Notes: generated by a model not told the origin, from the sequence alone. 64,000 nucleotides of DNA from Siphonodentalium dalli (GCA_032622095.1 CP136066.1:196778816-196842815), one strand, 5' to 3'; positions 1-13,593 are shown, counted from the first letter of the stretch. Numbers and translations: made by a program.

Positions 1-3000
1 TCGGTTGACCACCCACGAATATCCTGGGGGGATGGCAAATAAGAAATCGACAAATTTTGAAGGAAATTTCGTATAGTTTGAACATTTAGTGGCACAAGCT
101 GTCGCTATATGGCCACATAATCACCATTTGTACCCGCCTTACTGAAAACCCGGACCAGTTGACCGTCGGTTGACCACCCACGAATATCCTGGGGGGATGG
201 CAAATAAGAAATCGACAAATTTTGAAGGAAATTTCGTATAGTTTGAACATTTAGTGGCACAAGCTGTCGCTATATGGCCACATAATCATCATTTGTACCC
301 GCCTTACTGAAAACCCGGACCAGTTGACCGTCGGTTGACCACCTACAGATATCATGGGGGGATGGCAAATAAGAAATCGACAAATTTTGAAGGAAATTTC
401 GTATAGTTTGAACATTTAGTGGCACAAGCTGTCGCTATATGGCCACATAATCACCATTTGTACCCGCCTTACTGAAAACCCGGACCAGTTGACCGTCGGT
501 TGACCACCCACGAATATCCTGGGGGGATGGCAAATAAGAAATCGACAAATTTTGAAGGAAATTTCGTATAGTTTGAACATTTAGTGGCACAAACTGTCGC
601 TATATGGCCACATAATCACCATTTGTACCCGCCTTACTGAAAACCCGGACCAGTTGACCGTCGGTTGACCACCCACGGATATCCTGGGGGGATGGCAAAT
701 AAGAAATCGACAAATTTTGAAGGAAATTTCGTATAGTTTGAACATTTAGTGGCACAAGCTGTCGCTATATGGCCACATAATCATCATTTGTACCCGCCTT
801 ACTGAAAACCCGGACCATTTGACCGTCGGTTGACCACCTACAGATATCATGGGGGGATGGCAAATAAGAAATCGACAAATTTTGAAGGAAATTTCGTATA
901 GTTTGAACATTTAGTGGCACAAGCTGTCGCTATATGGCCACATAATCACCATTTGTACCCGCCTTACTGAAAACCCGGACCAGTTGACCGTCGGTTGACC
1001 ACCCACGAATATCCTGGGGGGATGGCAAATAAGAAATCGACAAATTTTGAAGGAAATTTCGTATAGTTTGAACATTTAGTGGCACAAGCTGTCGCTATAT
1101 GGCCACATAATCACCATTTGTACCCGCCTTACTGAAAACCCGGACCAGTTGACCGTCGGTTGACCACCCACGGATATCCTGGGGGGATGGCAAATAAGAA
1201 ATCGACAAATTTTGAAGGAAATTTCGTATAGTTTGAACATTTAGTGGCACAAGCTGTCGCTATATGGCCACATAATCATCATTTGTACCCGCCTTACTGA
1301 AAACCCGGACCAGTTGACCGTCGGTTGACCACCTACAGATATAATGGGGGGATGGCAAATAAGAAATCGACAAATTTTGAAGGAAATTTCGTATAGTTTG
1401 AACATTTAGTGGCACAAGCTGTCGCTATATGGCCACATAATCACCATTTGTACCCGCCTTACTGAAAACCCGGACCAGTTGACCGTCGGTTGACCACCCA
1501 CGGATATCCTGGGGGGATGGCAAATAAGAAATCGACAAATTTTGAAGGAAATTTCGTATAGTTTGAACATTTAGTGGCACAAGCTGTCGCTATATGGCCA
1601 CATAATCACCATTTGTACCCGCCTTACTGAAAACCCGGACCAGTTGACCGTCGGTTGACCACCCACGGATATCCTGGGGGGATGGCAAATAAGAAATCAA
1701 CAAATTTTGAAGGAAATTTCGTATAGTTTGAACATTTAGTGGCACAAGCTGTCGCTATATGGCCACATAATCATCATTTGTACCCGCCTTACTGAAAACC
1801 CGGACCAGTTGACCGTCGGTTGACCACCTACAGATATCATGGGGGGATGGCAAATAAGAAATCGACAAATTTTGAAGGAAATTTCGTATAGTTTGAACAT
1901 TTAGTGGCACAAGCTGTCGCTATATGGCCACATAATCACCATTTGTACCCGCCTTACTGAAAACCCGGACCAGTTGACCGTCGGTTGACCACCCACGAAT
2001 ATCCTGGGGGGATGGCAAATAAGAAATCGACAAATTTTGAAGGAAATTTCGTATAGTTTGAACATTTAGTGGCACAAGCTGTCGCTATATGGCCACATAA
2101 TCACCATTTGTACCCGCCTTACTGAAAACCCGGACCAGTTGACCGTCGGTTGACCACCCACGAATATCCTGGGGGGATGGCAAATAAGAAATCGACAAAT
2201 TTTGAAGGAAATTTCGTATAGTTTGAACATTTAGTGGCACAAGCTGTCGCTATATGGCCACATAATCACCATTTGTACCCGCCTTACTGAAAACCCGGAC
2301 CAGTTGACCGTCGGTTGACCACCTACAGATATCATGGGGGGATGGCAAATAAGAAATCGACAAATTTTGAAGGAAATTTCGTATAGTTTGAACATTTAGT
2401 GGCACAAGCTGTCGCTATATGGCCACATAATCACCATTTGTACCCGCCTTACTGAAAACCCGGACCAGTTGACCGTCGGTTGACCACCCACGGATATCCT
2501 GGGGGGATGGCAAATAAGAAATCGACAAATTTTGAAGGAAATTTCGTATAGTTTGAACATTTAGTGGCACAAGCTGTCGCTATATGGCCACATAATCATC
2601 ATTTGTACCCGCCTTACTGAAAACCCGGACCAGTTGACCGTCGGTTGACCACCTACAGATATCATGGGGGGATGGCAAATAAGAAATCGACAAATTTTGA
2701 AGGAAATTTCGTATAGTTTGAACATTTAGTGGCACAAGCTGTCGCTATATGGCCACATAATCATCATTTGTACCCGCCTTACTGAAAACCCGGACCAGTT
2801 GACCGTCGGTTGACCACCTACAGATATCATGGGGGGATGGCAAATAAGAAATCGACAAATTTTGAAGGAAATTTCGTATAGTTTGAACATTTAGTGGCAC
2901 AAGCTGTCGCTATATGGCCACATAATCATCATTTGTACCCGCCTTACTGAAAACCCGGACCAGTTGACCGTCGGTTGACCACCTACAGATATCATGGGGG

Positions 3001-3795
3001 GATGGCAAATAAGAAATCGACAAATTTTGAAGGAAATTTCGTATAGTTTGAACATTTAGTGGCACAAGCTGTCGCTATATGGCCACATAATCACCATTTG
3101 TACCCGCCTTACTGAAAACCCGGACCAGTTGACCGTCGGTTGACCACCCACGAATATCCTGGGGGGATGGCAAATAAGAAATCGACAAATTTTGAAGGAA
3201 ATTTCGTATAGTTTGAACATTTAGTGGCACAAGCTGTCGCTATATGGCCACATAATCACCATTTGTACCCGCCTTACTGAAAACCCGGACCAGTTGACCG
3301 TCGGTTGACCACCCACGAATATCCTGGGGGGATGGCAAATAAGAAATCGACAAATTTTGAAGGAAATTTCGTATAGTTTGAACATTTAGTGGCACAAGCT
3401 GTCGCTATATGGCCACATAATCACCATTTGTACCCGCCTTACTGAAAACCCGGACCAGTTGACCGTCGGTTGACCACCTACAGATATCATGGGGGGATGG
3501 CAAATAAGAAATCGACAAATTTTGAAGGAAATTTCGTATAGTTTGAACATTTAGTGGCACAAGCTGTCGCTATATGGCCACATAATCACCATTTGTACCC
3601 GCCTTACTGAAAACCCGGACCAGTTGACAGTCGGTTGACCACCCACGGATATCCTGGGGGGATGGCAAATAAGAAATCGACAAATTTTGAAGGAAATTTC
3701 GTATAGTTTGAACATTTAGTGGCACAAGCTGTCGCTATATGGCCACATAATCATCATTTGTACCCGCCTTACTGAAAACCCGGACCAGTTGACCG

Positions 3796-5115
3796 TCGGT
3801 TGACCACCTACAGATATCATGGGGGGATGGCAAATAAGAAATCGACAAATTTTGAAGGAAATTTCGTATAGTTTGAACATTTAGTGGCACAAGCTGTCGC
3901 TATATGGCCACCTAATCATCATTTGTATCCGCCTTACTGAAAACCCGGACCAGTTGACCGTCGGTTGACCACCTACAGATATCATGGGGGGATGGCAAAT
4001 AAGAAATCGACAAATTTTGAAGGAAATTTCGTATAGTTTGAACATTTAGTGGCACAAGCTGTCGCTATATGGCCACATAATCACCATTTGTACCCGCCTT
4101 ACTGAAAACCCGGACCAGTTGACCGTCGGTTGACCACCTACAGATATCATGGGGGGATGGCAAATAAGAAATCGACAAATTTTGAAGGAAATTTCGTATA
4201 GTTTGAACATTTAGTGGCACAAGCTGTCGCTATATGGCCACATAATCACCATTTGTACCCGCCTTACTGAAAACCCGGACCAGTTGACCGTCGGTTGACC
4301 ACCCACGAATATCCTGGGGGGATGGCAAATAAGAAATCGACAAATTTTGAAGGAAATTTCGTATAGTTTGAACATTTAGTGGCACAAGCTGTCGCTATAT
4401 GGCCACATAATCACCATTTGTACCCGCCTTACTGAAAACCCGGACCAGTTGACCGTCGGTTGACCACCTACAGATATCATGGGGGGATGGCAAATAAGAA
4501 ATCGACAAATTTTGAAGGAAATTTCGTATAGTTTGAACATTTAGTGGCACAAGCTGTCGCTATATGGCCACCTAATCATCATTTGTATCCGCCTTACTGA
4601 AAACCCGGACCAGTTGACCGTCGGTTGACCACCTACAGATATCATGGGGGGATGGCAAATAAGAAATCGACAAATTTTGAAGGAAATTTCGTATAGTTTG
4701 AACATTTAGTGGCACAAGCTGTCGCTATATGGCCACATAATCACCATTTGTACCCGCCTTACTGAAAACCCGGACCAGTTGACCGTCGGTTGACCACCTA
4801 CAGATATCATGGGGGGATGGCAAATAAGAAATCGACAAATTTTGAAGGAAATTTCGTATAGTTTGAACATTTAGTGGCACAAGCTGTCGCTATATGGCCA
4901 CATAATCACCATTTGTACCCGCCTTACTGAAAACCCGGACCAGTTGACCGTCGGTTGACCACCCACGAATATCCTGGGGGGATGGCAAATAAGAAATCGA
5001 CAAATTTTGAAGGAAATTTCGTATAGTTTGAACATTTAGTGGCACAAGCTGTCGCTATATGGCCACATAATCACCATTTGTACCCGCCTTACTGAAAACC
5101 CGGACCAGTTGACCG
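3796..5115 (+). repeat. Tandem 660-bp four-monomer duplication inside the satellite
   Basis: Monomers starting at 3796, 3961, 4126 and 4291 have types B*-B-B-A, where B* carries the rare pair cctaatcatc and gtatccgcc. Exactly the same order repeats at 4456, 4621, 4786 and 4951. The rare B* markers at about 3910 and 4570 are 660 bp apart. This is a recent local duplication of four monomers, laid over a general A-C-B trimer (495-bp) pattern best seen at 496-1980. Confidence 0.85.
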
Positions 5116-5809
5116 TCGGTTGACCACCCACGGATATCCTGGGGGGATGGCAAATAAGAAATCGACAAATTTTGAAGGAAATTTCGTATAGTTTGAACAT
5201 TTAGTGGCACAAGCTGTCGCTATATGGCCACATAATCATCATTTGTACCCGCCTTACTGAAAACCCGGACCAGTTGACCGTCGGTTGACCACCTACAGAT
5301 ATCATGGGGGATGGCAAATAAGAAATCGACAAATTTTGAAGGAAATTTCGTATAGTTTGAACATTTAGTGGCACAAGCTGTCGCTATATGGCCATATAAT
5401 CACCATTTGTACCCGCCTTACTGAAAATCCGGACCAGTTGACCGTCGGTTGACCACCCACGAATATCCTGGGGGGATGGCAAATAAGAAATCGACAAATT
5501 TTGAAGGAAATTTCGTATAGTTTGAACATTTAGTGGCACAAGCTGTCGCTATATGGCCACATAATCACCATTTGTACCCGCCTTACTGAAAACCCGGACC
5601 AGTTGACCGTCGGTTGACCACCCACGGATATCCTGGGGAGATGGCAAATAAGAAATCGACAAATTTTGAAGGAAATTTCGTATAGTTTGAACATTTAGTG
5701 GCACAAGCTGTCGCTATATGGCCACATAATCACCATTTGTACCCGCCTTACTGAAAACCCGGACCAGTTGACCGTCGGTTGACCACCCACGGATATCCTG
5801 GGGGGATGG

Positions 5810-5814
5810 CAAAT
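5810..5814. other. Satellite inversion junction
   Basis: The forward monomer reads ...gggatggcaaat and should continue aagaaatcg; instead it continues ggtgattatgtgg, the reverse complement of a different point of the monomer. The five bases caaat (5810-5814) occur at both source points, so this is a spacer-free inverted junction with 5-bp microhomology. Confidence 0.9.
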
Positions 5815-8800
5815 GGTGATTATGTGGCCATATAGCGACAGCTTGTGCCACTAAATGTTCAAACTATACGAAATTTCCTTCAAAATTTGTCGATTTCTTA
5901 TTTGCCACCCCCCCCCCCATGAAATCTGTAGGTGGTCGACCGACGGTCAACTGGTCCGGGTTTTCAGTAAGGCGGGTACAAATGATGATTATGTGGCCAT
6001 ATAGCGACAGCTTGTGCCACTAAATGTTCAAACTATACGAAATTTCCTTCAAATTTGTCGATTTCTTATTTGCCATCCCCCCAGGATATCCGTGGGTGGT
6101 CAACCGACGGTCAACTGGTCCGGGTTTTCAGTAAGGCGGGTACAAATGGTGATTATGTCGGCCATATAGCGACAGCTTGTGCCACTAAATGTTCAAACTA
6201 TACGAAATTTCCTTCAAAATTTGTCGATTTCTTATTTGCCGTCCCCCCAGGATATTCGTGGGTGGTCAACCGACGGTCAACTGGTCCGGGTTTTCAGTAA
6301 GGCGGGTACAAATGGTGATTATGTGGCCATATAGCGACAGCTTGTGCCACTAAATGTTCAAACTATACGAAATTTCCTTCAAAATTTGTCGATTTCTTAT
6401 TTGCCATCCCCCCATGATATCTGTAGGTGGTCAACCGACGGTCAACTGGTCCGGGTTTTCAGTAAGGCGGGTACAAATGATGATTATGTGGCCATATAGC
6501 GACAGCTTGTGCCACTAAATGTTCAAACTATACGAAATTTCCTTCAAAATTTGTCGATTTCTTATTTGCCATCCCCCCAGGATATCCGTGGGTGGTCAAC
6601 CGACGGTCATCTGGTCCGGGTTTTCAGTAAGGCGGGTACAAATGATGATTATGTGGCCATATAGCGACAGCTTGTGCAAATAAATGTTCAAACTATACGA
6701 AATTTCCTTCAAAATTTGTCGATTTCTTATTTGCCATCCCCCCAGGATATCCGTGGGTGGTCAACCGACGGTCAACTGGTCCGGGTTTTCAGTAAGGCGG
6801 GTACAAATGGTGATTATGTGGCCATATAGCGACAGCTTGTGCCACTAAATGTTCAAACTATACGAAATTTCCTTCAAAATTTGTCGATTTCTTATTTGCC
6901 ATCCCCCCATGATATCTGTAGGTGGTCAACCGACGGTCAACTGGTCCGGGTTTTCAGTAAGGCGGGTACAAATGATGATTATGTGGCCATATAGCGACAG
7001 CTTGTGCCACTAAATGTTCAAACTATACGAAATTTCCTTCAAAATTTGTCGATTTCTTATTTGCCATCCCCCCAGGATATCCGTTGGTGGTCAACCGACA
7101 GTCAACTGGTCCGGGTTTTCAGTAAGGCGGGTACAAATGGTGATTATGTGGCCATATAGCGACAGCTTGTGCCACTAAATGTTCAAACTATACGAAATTT
7201 CCTTCAAAATTTGTCGATATCTTATTTGCCATCCCCCAGGATATTCGTGGGTGGTCAACCGACGGTCAACTGGTCCGGGTTTTCAGTAAGGCGGGTACAA
7301 ATGGTGATTATGTGGCCATATAGCGACAGCTTGTGCCACTAAATGTTCAAACTATACGAAATTTCCTTCAAAATTTGTCGATTTCTTATTTGCCATCCCC
7401 CCATGATATCTGTAGGTGGTCAACCGACGGTCAACTGGTCCGGGTTTTCAGTAAGGCGGGTACAAATGATGATTATGTGGCCATATAGCGACAGCTTGTG
7501 CCACTAAATGTTCAAACTATACGAAATTTCCTTCAAAATTTGTCGATTTCTTATTTGCCATCCCCCCAGGATATCCGTGGGTGGTCAACCGACGGTCAAC
7601 TGGTCCGGGTTTTCAGTAAGGCGGGTACAAATGGTGATTATGTGGCCATATAGCGACAGCTTGTGCCACTAAATGTTCAAACTATACGAAATTTCCTTCA
7701 AAATTTGTCGATTTCTTATTTGCCATCCCCCCAGGATATCCGTGGGTGGTCAACCGACGGTAAACTGGTCCGGGTTTTCAGTAAGGCGGGTACAAATGGT
7801 GATTATGTGGCCATATAGCGACAGCTTGTGCCACTAAATGTTCAAACTATACGAAATTTCCTTCAAAATTTGTCGATTTCTTATTTGCCATCCCCCCAGG
7901 ATATTCGTGGGTGGTCAACCGACGGTCAACTGGTCCGGGTTTTCAGTAAGACGGGTACAAATGGTGATTATGTGGCCATATAGCGACAGCTTGTGCCACT
8001 AAATGTTCAAACTATACGAAATTTCCTTCAAAATTTGTCGATTTCTTATTTGCTATCCCCCCATGATATCTGTAGGTGGTCCACCGACGGTCAACTGGTC
8101 CGGCTTTTCAGTAAGGCGGGTACAAATGATGATTATGTGGCCATATAGCGACAGCTTGTGCCACTAAATGTTCAAACTATACGAAATTTCCTTCAACATT
8201 TGTCGATTTCTTATTTGCCATCCCCCCAGGATATCCGTGGGTGGTCAACCGACGGTCAACTGGTCCGGGTTTTCAGTAAGGCGGGTACAAATGGTGATTA
8301 TGTGGCCATATAGCGACAGCTTGTGCCACTAAATGTTCAAACTATACGAAATTTCCTTCAAAATTTGTCGATTTCTTATTTGCCATCCCCCCAGGATATT
8401 CGTGGGTGGTCAACCGACGGTCAACTGGTCCGGGTTTTCAGTAAGGCGGGTACAAATGGTGATTATGTGGCCATATAGCGACAGCTTGTGCCACTAAATG
8501 TTCAAACTATACGAAATTTCCTTCAAAATTTGTCGATTTCTTATTTGCCATCCCCCCATGATATCTGTAGGTGGTCAACCGACGGTCAACTGCTCCGGGT
8601 TTTCCGTAAGGCGGGTACAAATGATGATTATGTGGCCATATAGCGACAGCTTGTGCCACTAAATGTTCAAACTATACGAAATTTCCTTCAAAATTTGTCG
8701 ATTTCTTATTTGCCATCCCCCCAGGATATCCGTGGGTGGTCAACCGACGGTCAACTGGTCCGGGTTTTCAGTAAGGCGGGTACAAATGGTGATTATGTGG

Positions 8801-11800
8801 CCATATAGCGACAGCTTGTGCCACTAAATGTTCAAACTATACGAAATTTCCTTCAAAATTTGTCGATTTCTTATTTGCCATCCCCCCAGGATATTCATGG
8901 GTGGTCAACCGACGGTCAACTGGTCCGGGTTTTCAGTAAGGCGGGTACAAATGGTGATTATGTGGCCATATAGCGACAGCTTGTGCCACTAAATGTTCAA
9001 ACTATACGAAATTTCCTTCAAAATTTGTCGATTTTTTATTTGCCATCCCCCCAGGATATCCGTGGGTGGTCAACCGACGGTCAACTGGTCCGGGTTTTCA
9101 GTAAGGCGGGTACAAATGGTGATTATGTGGCCATATAGCGACAGCTTGTGCCACTAAATGTTCAAACTATACGAAATTTCCTTCAAAATTTGTAGATTTC
9201 TTATTTGCCATCCCCCCAGGATATTCGTGGGTGGTCAACCGACGGTCAACTGGTCCGGGTTTTCAGTAAGGCGGGTACAAATGGTGATTATGTGGCCATA
9301 TAGCGACAGCTTGTGCCACTAAATGTTCAAACTATACGAAATTTCCTTCAAAATTTGTCGATTTCTTATTTGCCATCCCCCCATGATATCTGTAGGTGGC
9401 AACCGACGGTCAACTGGTCCGGGTTTTCAGTAAGGCGGGTACAAATGATGATTATGTGGCCATATAGCGACAGCTTGTGCCACTAAATGTTCAAACTATA
9501 CGAAATTTCCTTCAAAATTTGTCGATTTCTTATTTGCCATCCCCCCAGGATATCCGTGGGTGGTCAACCGACGGTCAACTGGTCCGGGTTTTCAGTAAGG
9601 CGGGTACAAATGGTGATTATGTGGCCATATAGCGACAGCTTGTGCCACTAAATGTTCAAACTATACGAAATTTCCTTCAAAATTTGTCGATTTCTTATTT
9701 GCCATCCCCCCATGATATCTGTAGGTGGTCAACCGACGGTCAACTGGTCCGGGTTTTCAGTAAGGCGGGTACAAATGATGATTATGTGGCCATATAGCGA
9801 CAGCTTGTGCCACTAAATGTTCAAACTATACGAAATTTCCTTCAAAATTTGTCGATTTCTTATTTGCCATCCCCCCCAGGATATCCGTGGGTGGTCAACC
9901 GACGGTCAACTGGTCCGGGTTTTCAGTAAGGCGGGTACAAATGGTGATTATGTGGCCATATAGCGACAGCTTGTGCCACTAAATGTTCAAACTATACAAA
10001 ATTTCCTTCAAAATTTGTCGATTTCTTATTTGCCATCCCCCCAGGATATTCGTGGGTGGTCAACCGACGGTCAACTGGTCCGGGTTTTCAGTAAGACGGG
10101 TACAAATGGTGATTATGTGGCCATATAGCGACAGCTTGTGCCACTAAATGTTCAAACTATACGAAATTTCCTTCAAAATTTGTCGATTTCTTATTTGCCA
10201 TCCCCCCAGGATATTCGTGGGTGGTCAACCGACGGTCAACTGGTCCGGGTTTTCAGTAAGGCGGGTACAAATGGTGATTATGTGGCCATATAGCGACAGC
10301 TTGTGCCACTAAATGTTCAAACTATACGAAATTTCCTTCAAAATTTGTCGATTTCTTATTTGCCATCCCCCCATGATATCTGTAGGTGGTCAACCGACGG
10401 TCAACTGGTCCGGGTTTTCAGTAAGGCGGGTACAAATGATGATTATGTGGCCATATAGCGACAGCTTGTGCCACTAAATGTTCAAACTATACGAAATTTC
10501 CTTCAAAATTTGTTGATTTCTTATTTGCCATCCCCCCAGGATATCCGTGGGTGGTCAACCGACGGTCAACTGGTCCGGGTTTTCAGTAAGGCGGGTACAA
10601 ATGGTGATTATGTGGCCATATAGCGACAGCTTGTGCCACTAAATGTTCAAACTATACGAAATTTCCTTCAAAATTTGTCGATTTCTTATTTGCCATCCCC
10701 CCAGGATATTCGTGGGTGGTCAACCGACGGTCAACTGGTCCGGGTTTTCAGTAAGACGGGTACAAATGGTGATTATGTGGCCATATAGCGACAGCTTGTG
10801 CCACTAAATGTTCAAACTATACGAAATTTCCTTCAAAATTTGTCGATTTCTTATTTGCCATCCCCCCATGATATCTGTAGGTGGTCAACCGACGGTCAAC
10901 TGGTCCGGGTTTTCAGTAAGGCGGGTACAAATGATGATTATGTTGCCATATAGCGACAGCTTGTGCCACTAAATGTTCAAACTATACGAAATTTCCTTCA
11001 AAATTTGTCGATTTCTTATTTGCCATCCCCCCAGGATATCCGTGGGTGGTCAACCGACGGTCAACTGGTCCGGGTTTTCAGTAAGGCGGTACAAATGGTG
11101 ATTATGTGGCCATATAGCGACAGATTGGGCCACTAAATGTTCAAACTATACGAAATTTCCTTCAAAATTTGTCGATTTCTTATTTGCCATCCCCCCAGGA
11201 TATTCGTGGGTGGTCAACCGACGGTCAACTGGTCCGGGTTTTCAGTAAGGCGGGTACAAATGGTGATTATGTGGCCATATAGCGACAGCTTGTGCAACTA
11301 AATGTTCAAACTATACGAAATTTCCTTCAAAATTTGTCGATTTCTTATTTGCCATCCCCCCATGATATCGGTAGGTGGTCAACCGACGGTCAACTGGTCC
11401 GGGTTTTCAGTAAGGCGGGTACAAATGATGATTATGTGGCCATATAGCGACAGCTTGTGCCACTAAATGTTCAAACTATACGAAATTTCCTTCAAAATTT
11501 GTCGATTTCTTATTTGCCATCCCCCCAGGATATCCATGGGTGGTCAACCGACGGTCAACTGGTCCGGGTTTTCAGTAAGGCGGGTACAAATGGTGATTAT
11601 GTGGCCATATAGCGACAGCTTGTGCCACTAAATGTTCAAACTATACGAAATTTCCTTCAAAATTTGTCGATTTCTTATTTGCCATCCCCCCAGGATATTC
11701 ATGGGTGGTCAACCGACGGTCAACTGGTCCGGGTTTTCAGTAAGGCGGGTACAAATGATGATTATGTGGCCATATAGCGACAGCTTGTGCCACTAAATGT

Positions 11801-13047
11801 TCAAACTATACGAAATTTCCTTCAAAATTTGTCGATTTCTTATTTGCCATCCCCCCAGGATATCCGTGGGTGGTCAACCGACGGTCAACTGGTCCGGGTT
11901 TTCAGTAAGGCGGGTACAAATGGTGATTATGTGGCCATATAGCGACAGCTTGTGCCACTAAATGTTCAAACTATACGAAATTTCCTTCAAAATTTGTCGA
12001 TTTCTTATTTGCCATCCCCCCAGGATATTCGTGGGTGGTCAACCGACGGTCAACTGGTCCGGGTTTTCAGTAAGGCGGGTACAAATGGTGATTATGTGGC
12101 CATATAGCGACAGCTTGTGCCACTAAATGATCAAACTATACGAAATTTCCTTCAAAATTTGTCGATTTCTCATTTGCCATCCCCCCATGATATCCGTGGG
12201 TTGTCAACCGACGGTCAACTGGTCCGGGTTTTCAGTAAGGCGGGTACAAATGGTGATTATGTGGCCATATAGCGACAGCTTGTGCCACTAAATGTTCAAA
12301 CTATACGAAATTTCCTTCAAAATTTGTCGATTTCTTATTTGCCATCCCCCCATGATATCTGTAGGTGGTCAACCGACGGTCAACTGGTCCGGGTTTTCAG
12401 TAAGGCGGGTACAAATGATGATTATGTGGCCATATAGCGACAGCTTGTGCCACTAAATGTTCAAACTATACGAAATTTCCTTCAAAATTTGTCGATTTCT
12501 TATTTGCCATCCCCTCAGGATATCCGTGGGTGATCAACCGACGGTCAACTGGTCCGGGTTTTCAGTAAGGCGGGTACAAATGGTGATTATGTGGCCATAT
12601 AGCGACAGCTTGTGCCACTAAATGTTCAAACTATACGAAATTTCCTTCAAAATTTGTCGATTTCTTATTTGCCATCCCCCCATGATATCTGTAGGTGGTC
12701 AACCGACGGTCAACTGGTCCGGGTTTTCAGTAAGGCGGGTACAAATGATGATTATGTGGCCATATAGCGACAGCTTGTGCCACTAAATGTTCAAACTATA
12801 CGAAATTTCCTTCAAAATTTGTCGATTTCTTATTTGCCATCCCCCCAGGATATTCGTGGGTGGTCAACCGACGGTCAACTGGTCCGGGTTTTCAGTAAGG
12901 CGGGTACAAATGGTGATTATGTGGCCATATAGCGACAGCTTGTGCCACTAAATGTTCAAACTATACGAAATTTCCTTCAAAATTTGTCGATTTCTTATTT
13001 GCCATCCCCCCGTGATATCTGTAGGTGGTCAACCGACGGTCAACTGG
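5810..13047 (-). repeat. 165-bp satellite array, right (inverted) arm
   Basis: The same 165-bp monomer runs in reverse complement for about 44 copies and stops inside a monomer at 13047. The A, C and B types recur here in the mirrored order B-C-A, as expected if this arm is an inverted relative of the left arm. Point changes are somewhat more frequent than in the left arm (for example near 8050-8110, 9380 and 11080-11130). The first full monomer carries an expanded C run near 5907-5919. Open frames at 6055-6300 and 12942-13148 are read-through and not genes. Confidence 0.97.
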
Positions 13048-13130
13048 GGCTAATGATCACGAAGGCGGTAGGAATCCTCGTTATAATAGCGTATTGTGAT
13101 GATATGATATGTTTTCTTTTATTTAAAATA

Positions 13131-13184
13131 CCATCGGATGGCAAATAGCGCATATCGGTAGAATCGCTATTTGCCATCCGATGG
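13131..13184. repeat. Perfect 20-bp hairpin at the satellite edge
   Basis: ccatcggatggcaaatagcg (13131-13150) is followed after 14 bases by its exact reverse complement (13165-13184). The stem includes ggatggcaaata, which also occurs in every satellite monomer. The 13048-13130 stretch in front has only faint monomer similarity (aaggcggta), so this may be a diverged edge monomer. No gene is visible at 13048-13409. Confidence 0.8.
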
Positions 13185-13415
13185 CGAATAGCCGCTGCCT
13201 TACAAAACAGTACGACAATGATTGCGAAAAATACTAGTCACTGCCTGTAATTCGTCTATAACAATCACGCTGTTGACTGACTATTTGGATGTCAAATTTA
13301 CGAAAATAACACATTTTGCCATGATTATTCGTTATTCCATTCGGAACACCTCATATAGTAATGTTTGACATCACTTGAGCCATTGTAACAACCATTGTAA
13401 CATATGAGTACTCAC

Positions 13416-13593
13416 AAATTACTGATGATAGTGTCTTCGAGCAGGATGAACTTCTCATAGGTTTCTAGGTTCAAAAGCGTGCCTCCAACTGATCCACATA
13501 TGTCTTGTGCCATGGTCCACTCATACGGAGAGTTGAAAACATTCAACTCTAAATTGTGTGTGACGTTCTTCTCGACTTGATAACAGCAACATT
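13416..13593 (-). CDS. Orphan C-type-lectin-like exon (partial)
   Basis: The minus-strand reading frame contains a Cys-Tyr pair, then YEWTMAQDIC, then GSVGGTLLNLETYEKF. This spacing (Cys-Tyr, Trp, Ala, Cys, Gly-Gly, Leu) is that of the first half of a C-type lectin-like domain, a secreted or membrane-tethered extracellular ligand-binding fold. The exon is bounded by a plausible acceptor (tttctag, ending at 13594) and a good donor (GTGAGT at 13415-13410). The second half of the domain, with the WND-type ligand residues, is not found on either side: the satellite begins only about 360 bp downstream and MITEs lie upstream. It could be one exon of a gene whose other exons are outside the window, or a displaced relic. 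Exon borders are inferred. Confidence 0.42.

Larger units (their letters stand above)
1..5814 (+). repeat. 165-bp satellite array, left (forward) arm
   Basis: Head-to-tail monomers repeat every 165 bp: the phrase tcggttgacc starts at 1, 166, 331, 496, 661 and so on, giving about 35 copies, and the array runs off the left edge. Monomers are nearly identical. Variation is concentrated after tgaccacc, where three types occur: cccacgaatatcct (A), cccacggatatcct (C) and cctacagatatcat (B), plus a linked accatt/atcatt change. The monomer at 5281 is one base short. The unit is close to nucleosome length, which is common for centromeric or heterochromatic satellites, but no CENP-B-like box was seen. 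No gene lies here; the short open frames are satellite read-through. Confidence 0.97.

Noticed and set aside
6055-6300. 81-codon protein in the satellite
   Set aside because: It reads through satellite monomers, where a single local indel opens the frame; other monomers are stopped.
1-13047. CRISPR array
   Set aside because: Repeats are contiguous 165-bp monomers with no unique spacers, and the genome is an animal's.
1-13047. CENP-B-type box in the satellite
   Set aside because: No TTCG....A..CGGG-like match in the monomer; centromere identity cannot be argued from sequence.
12942-13148. 68-codon protein at the satellite edge
   Set aside because: Mostly satellite sequence read through into flanking DNA.
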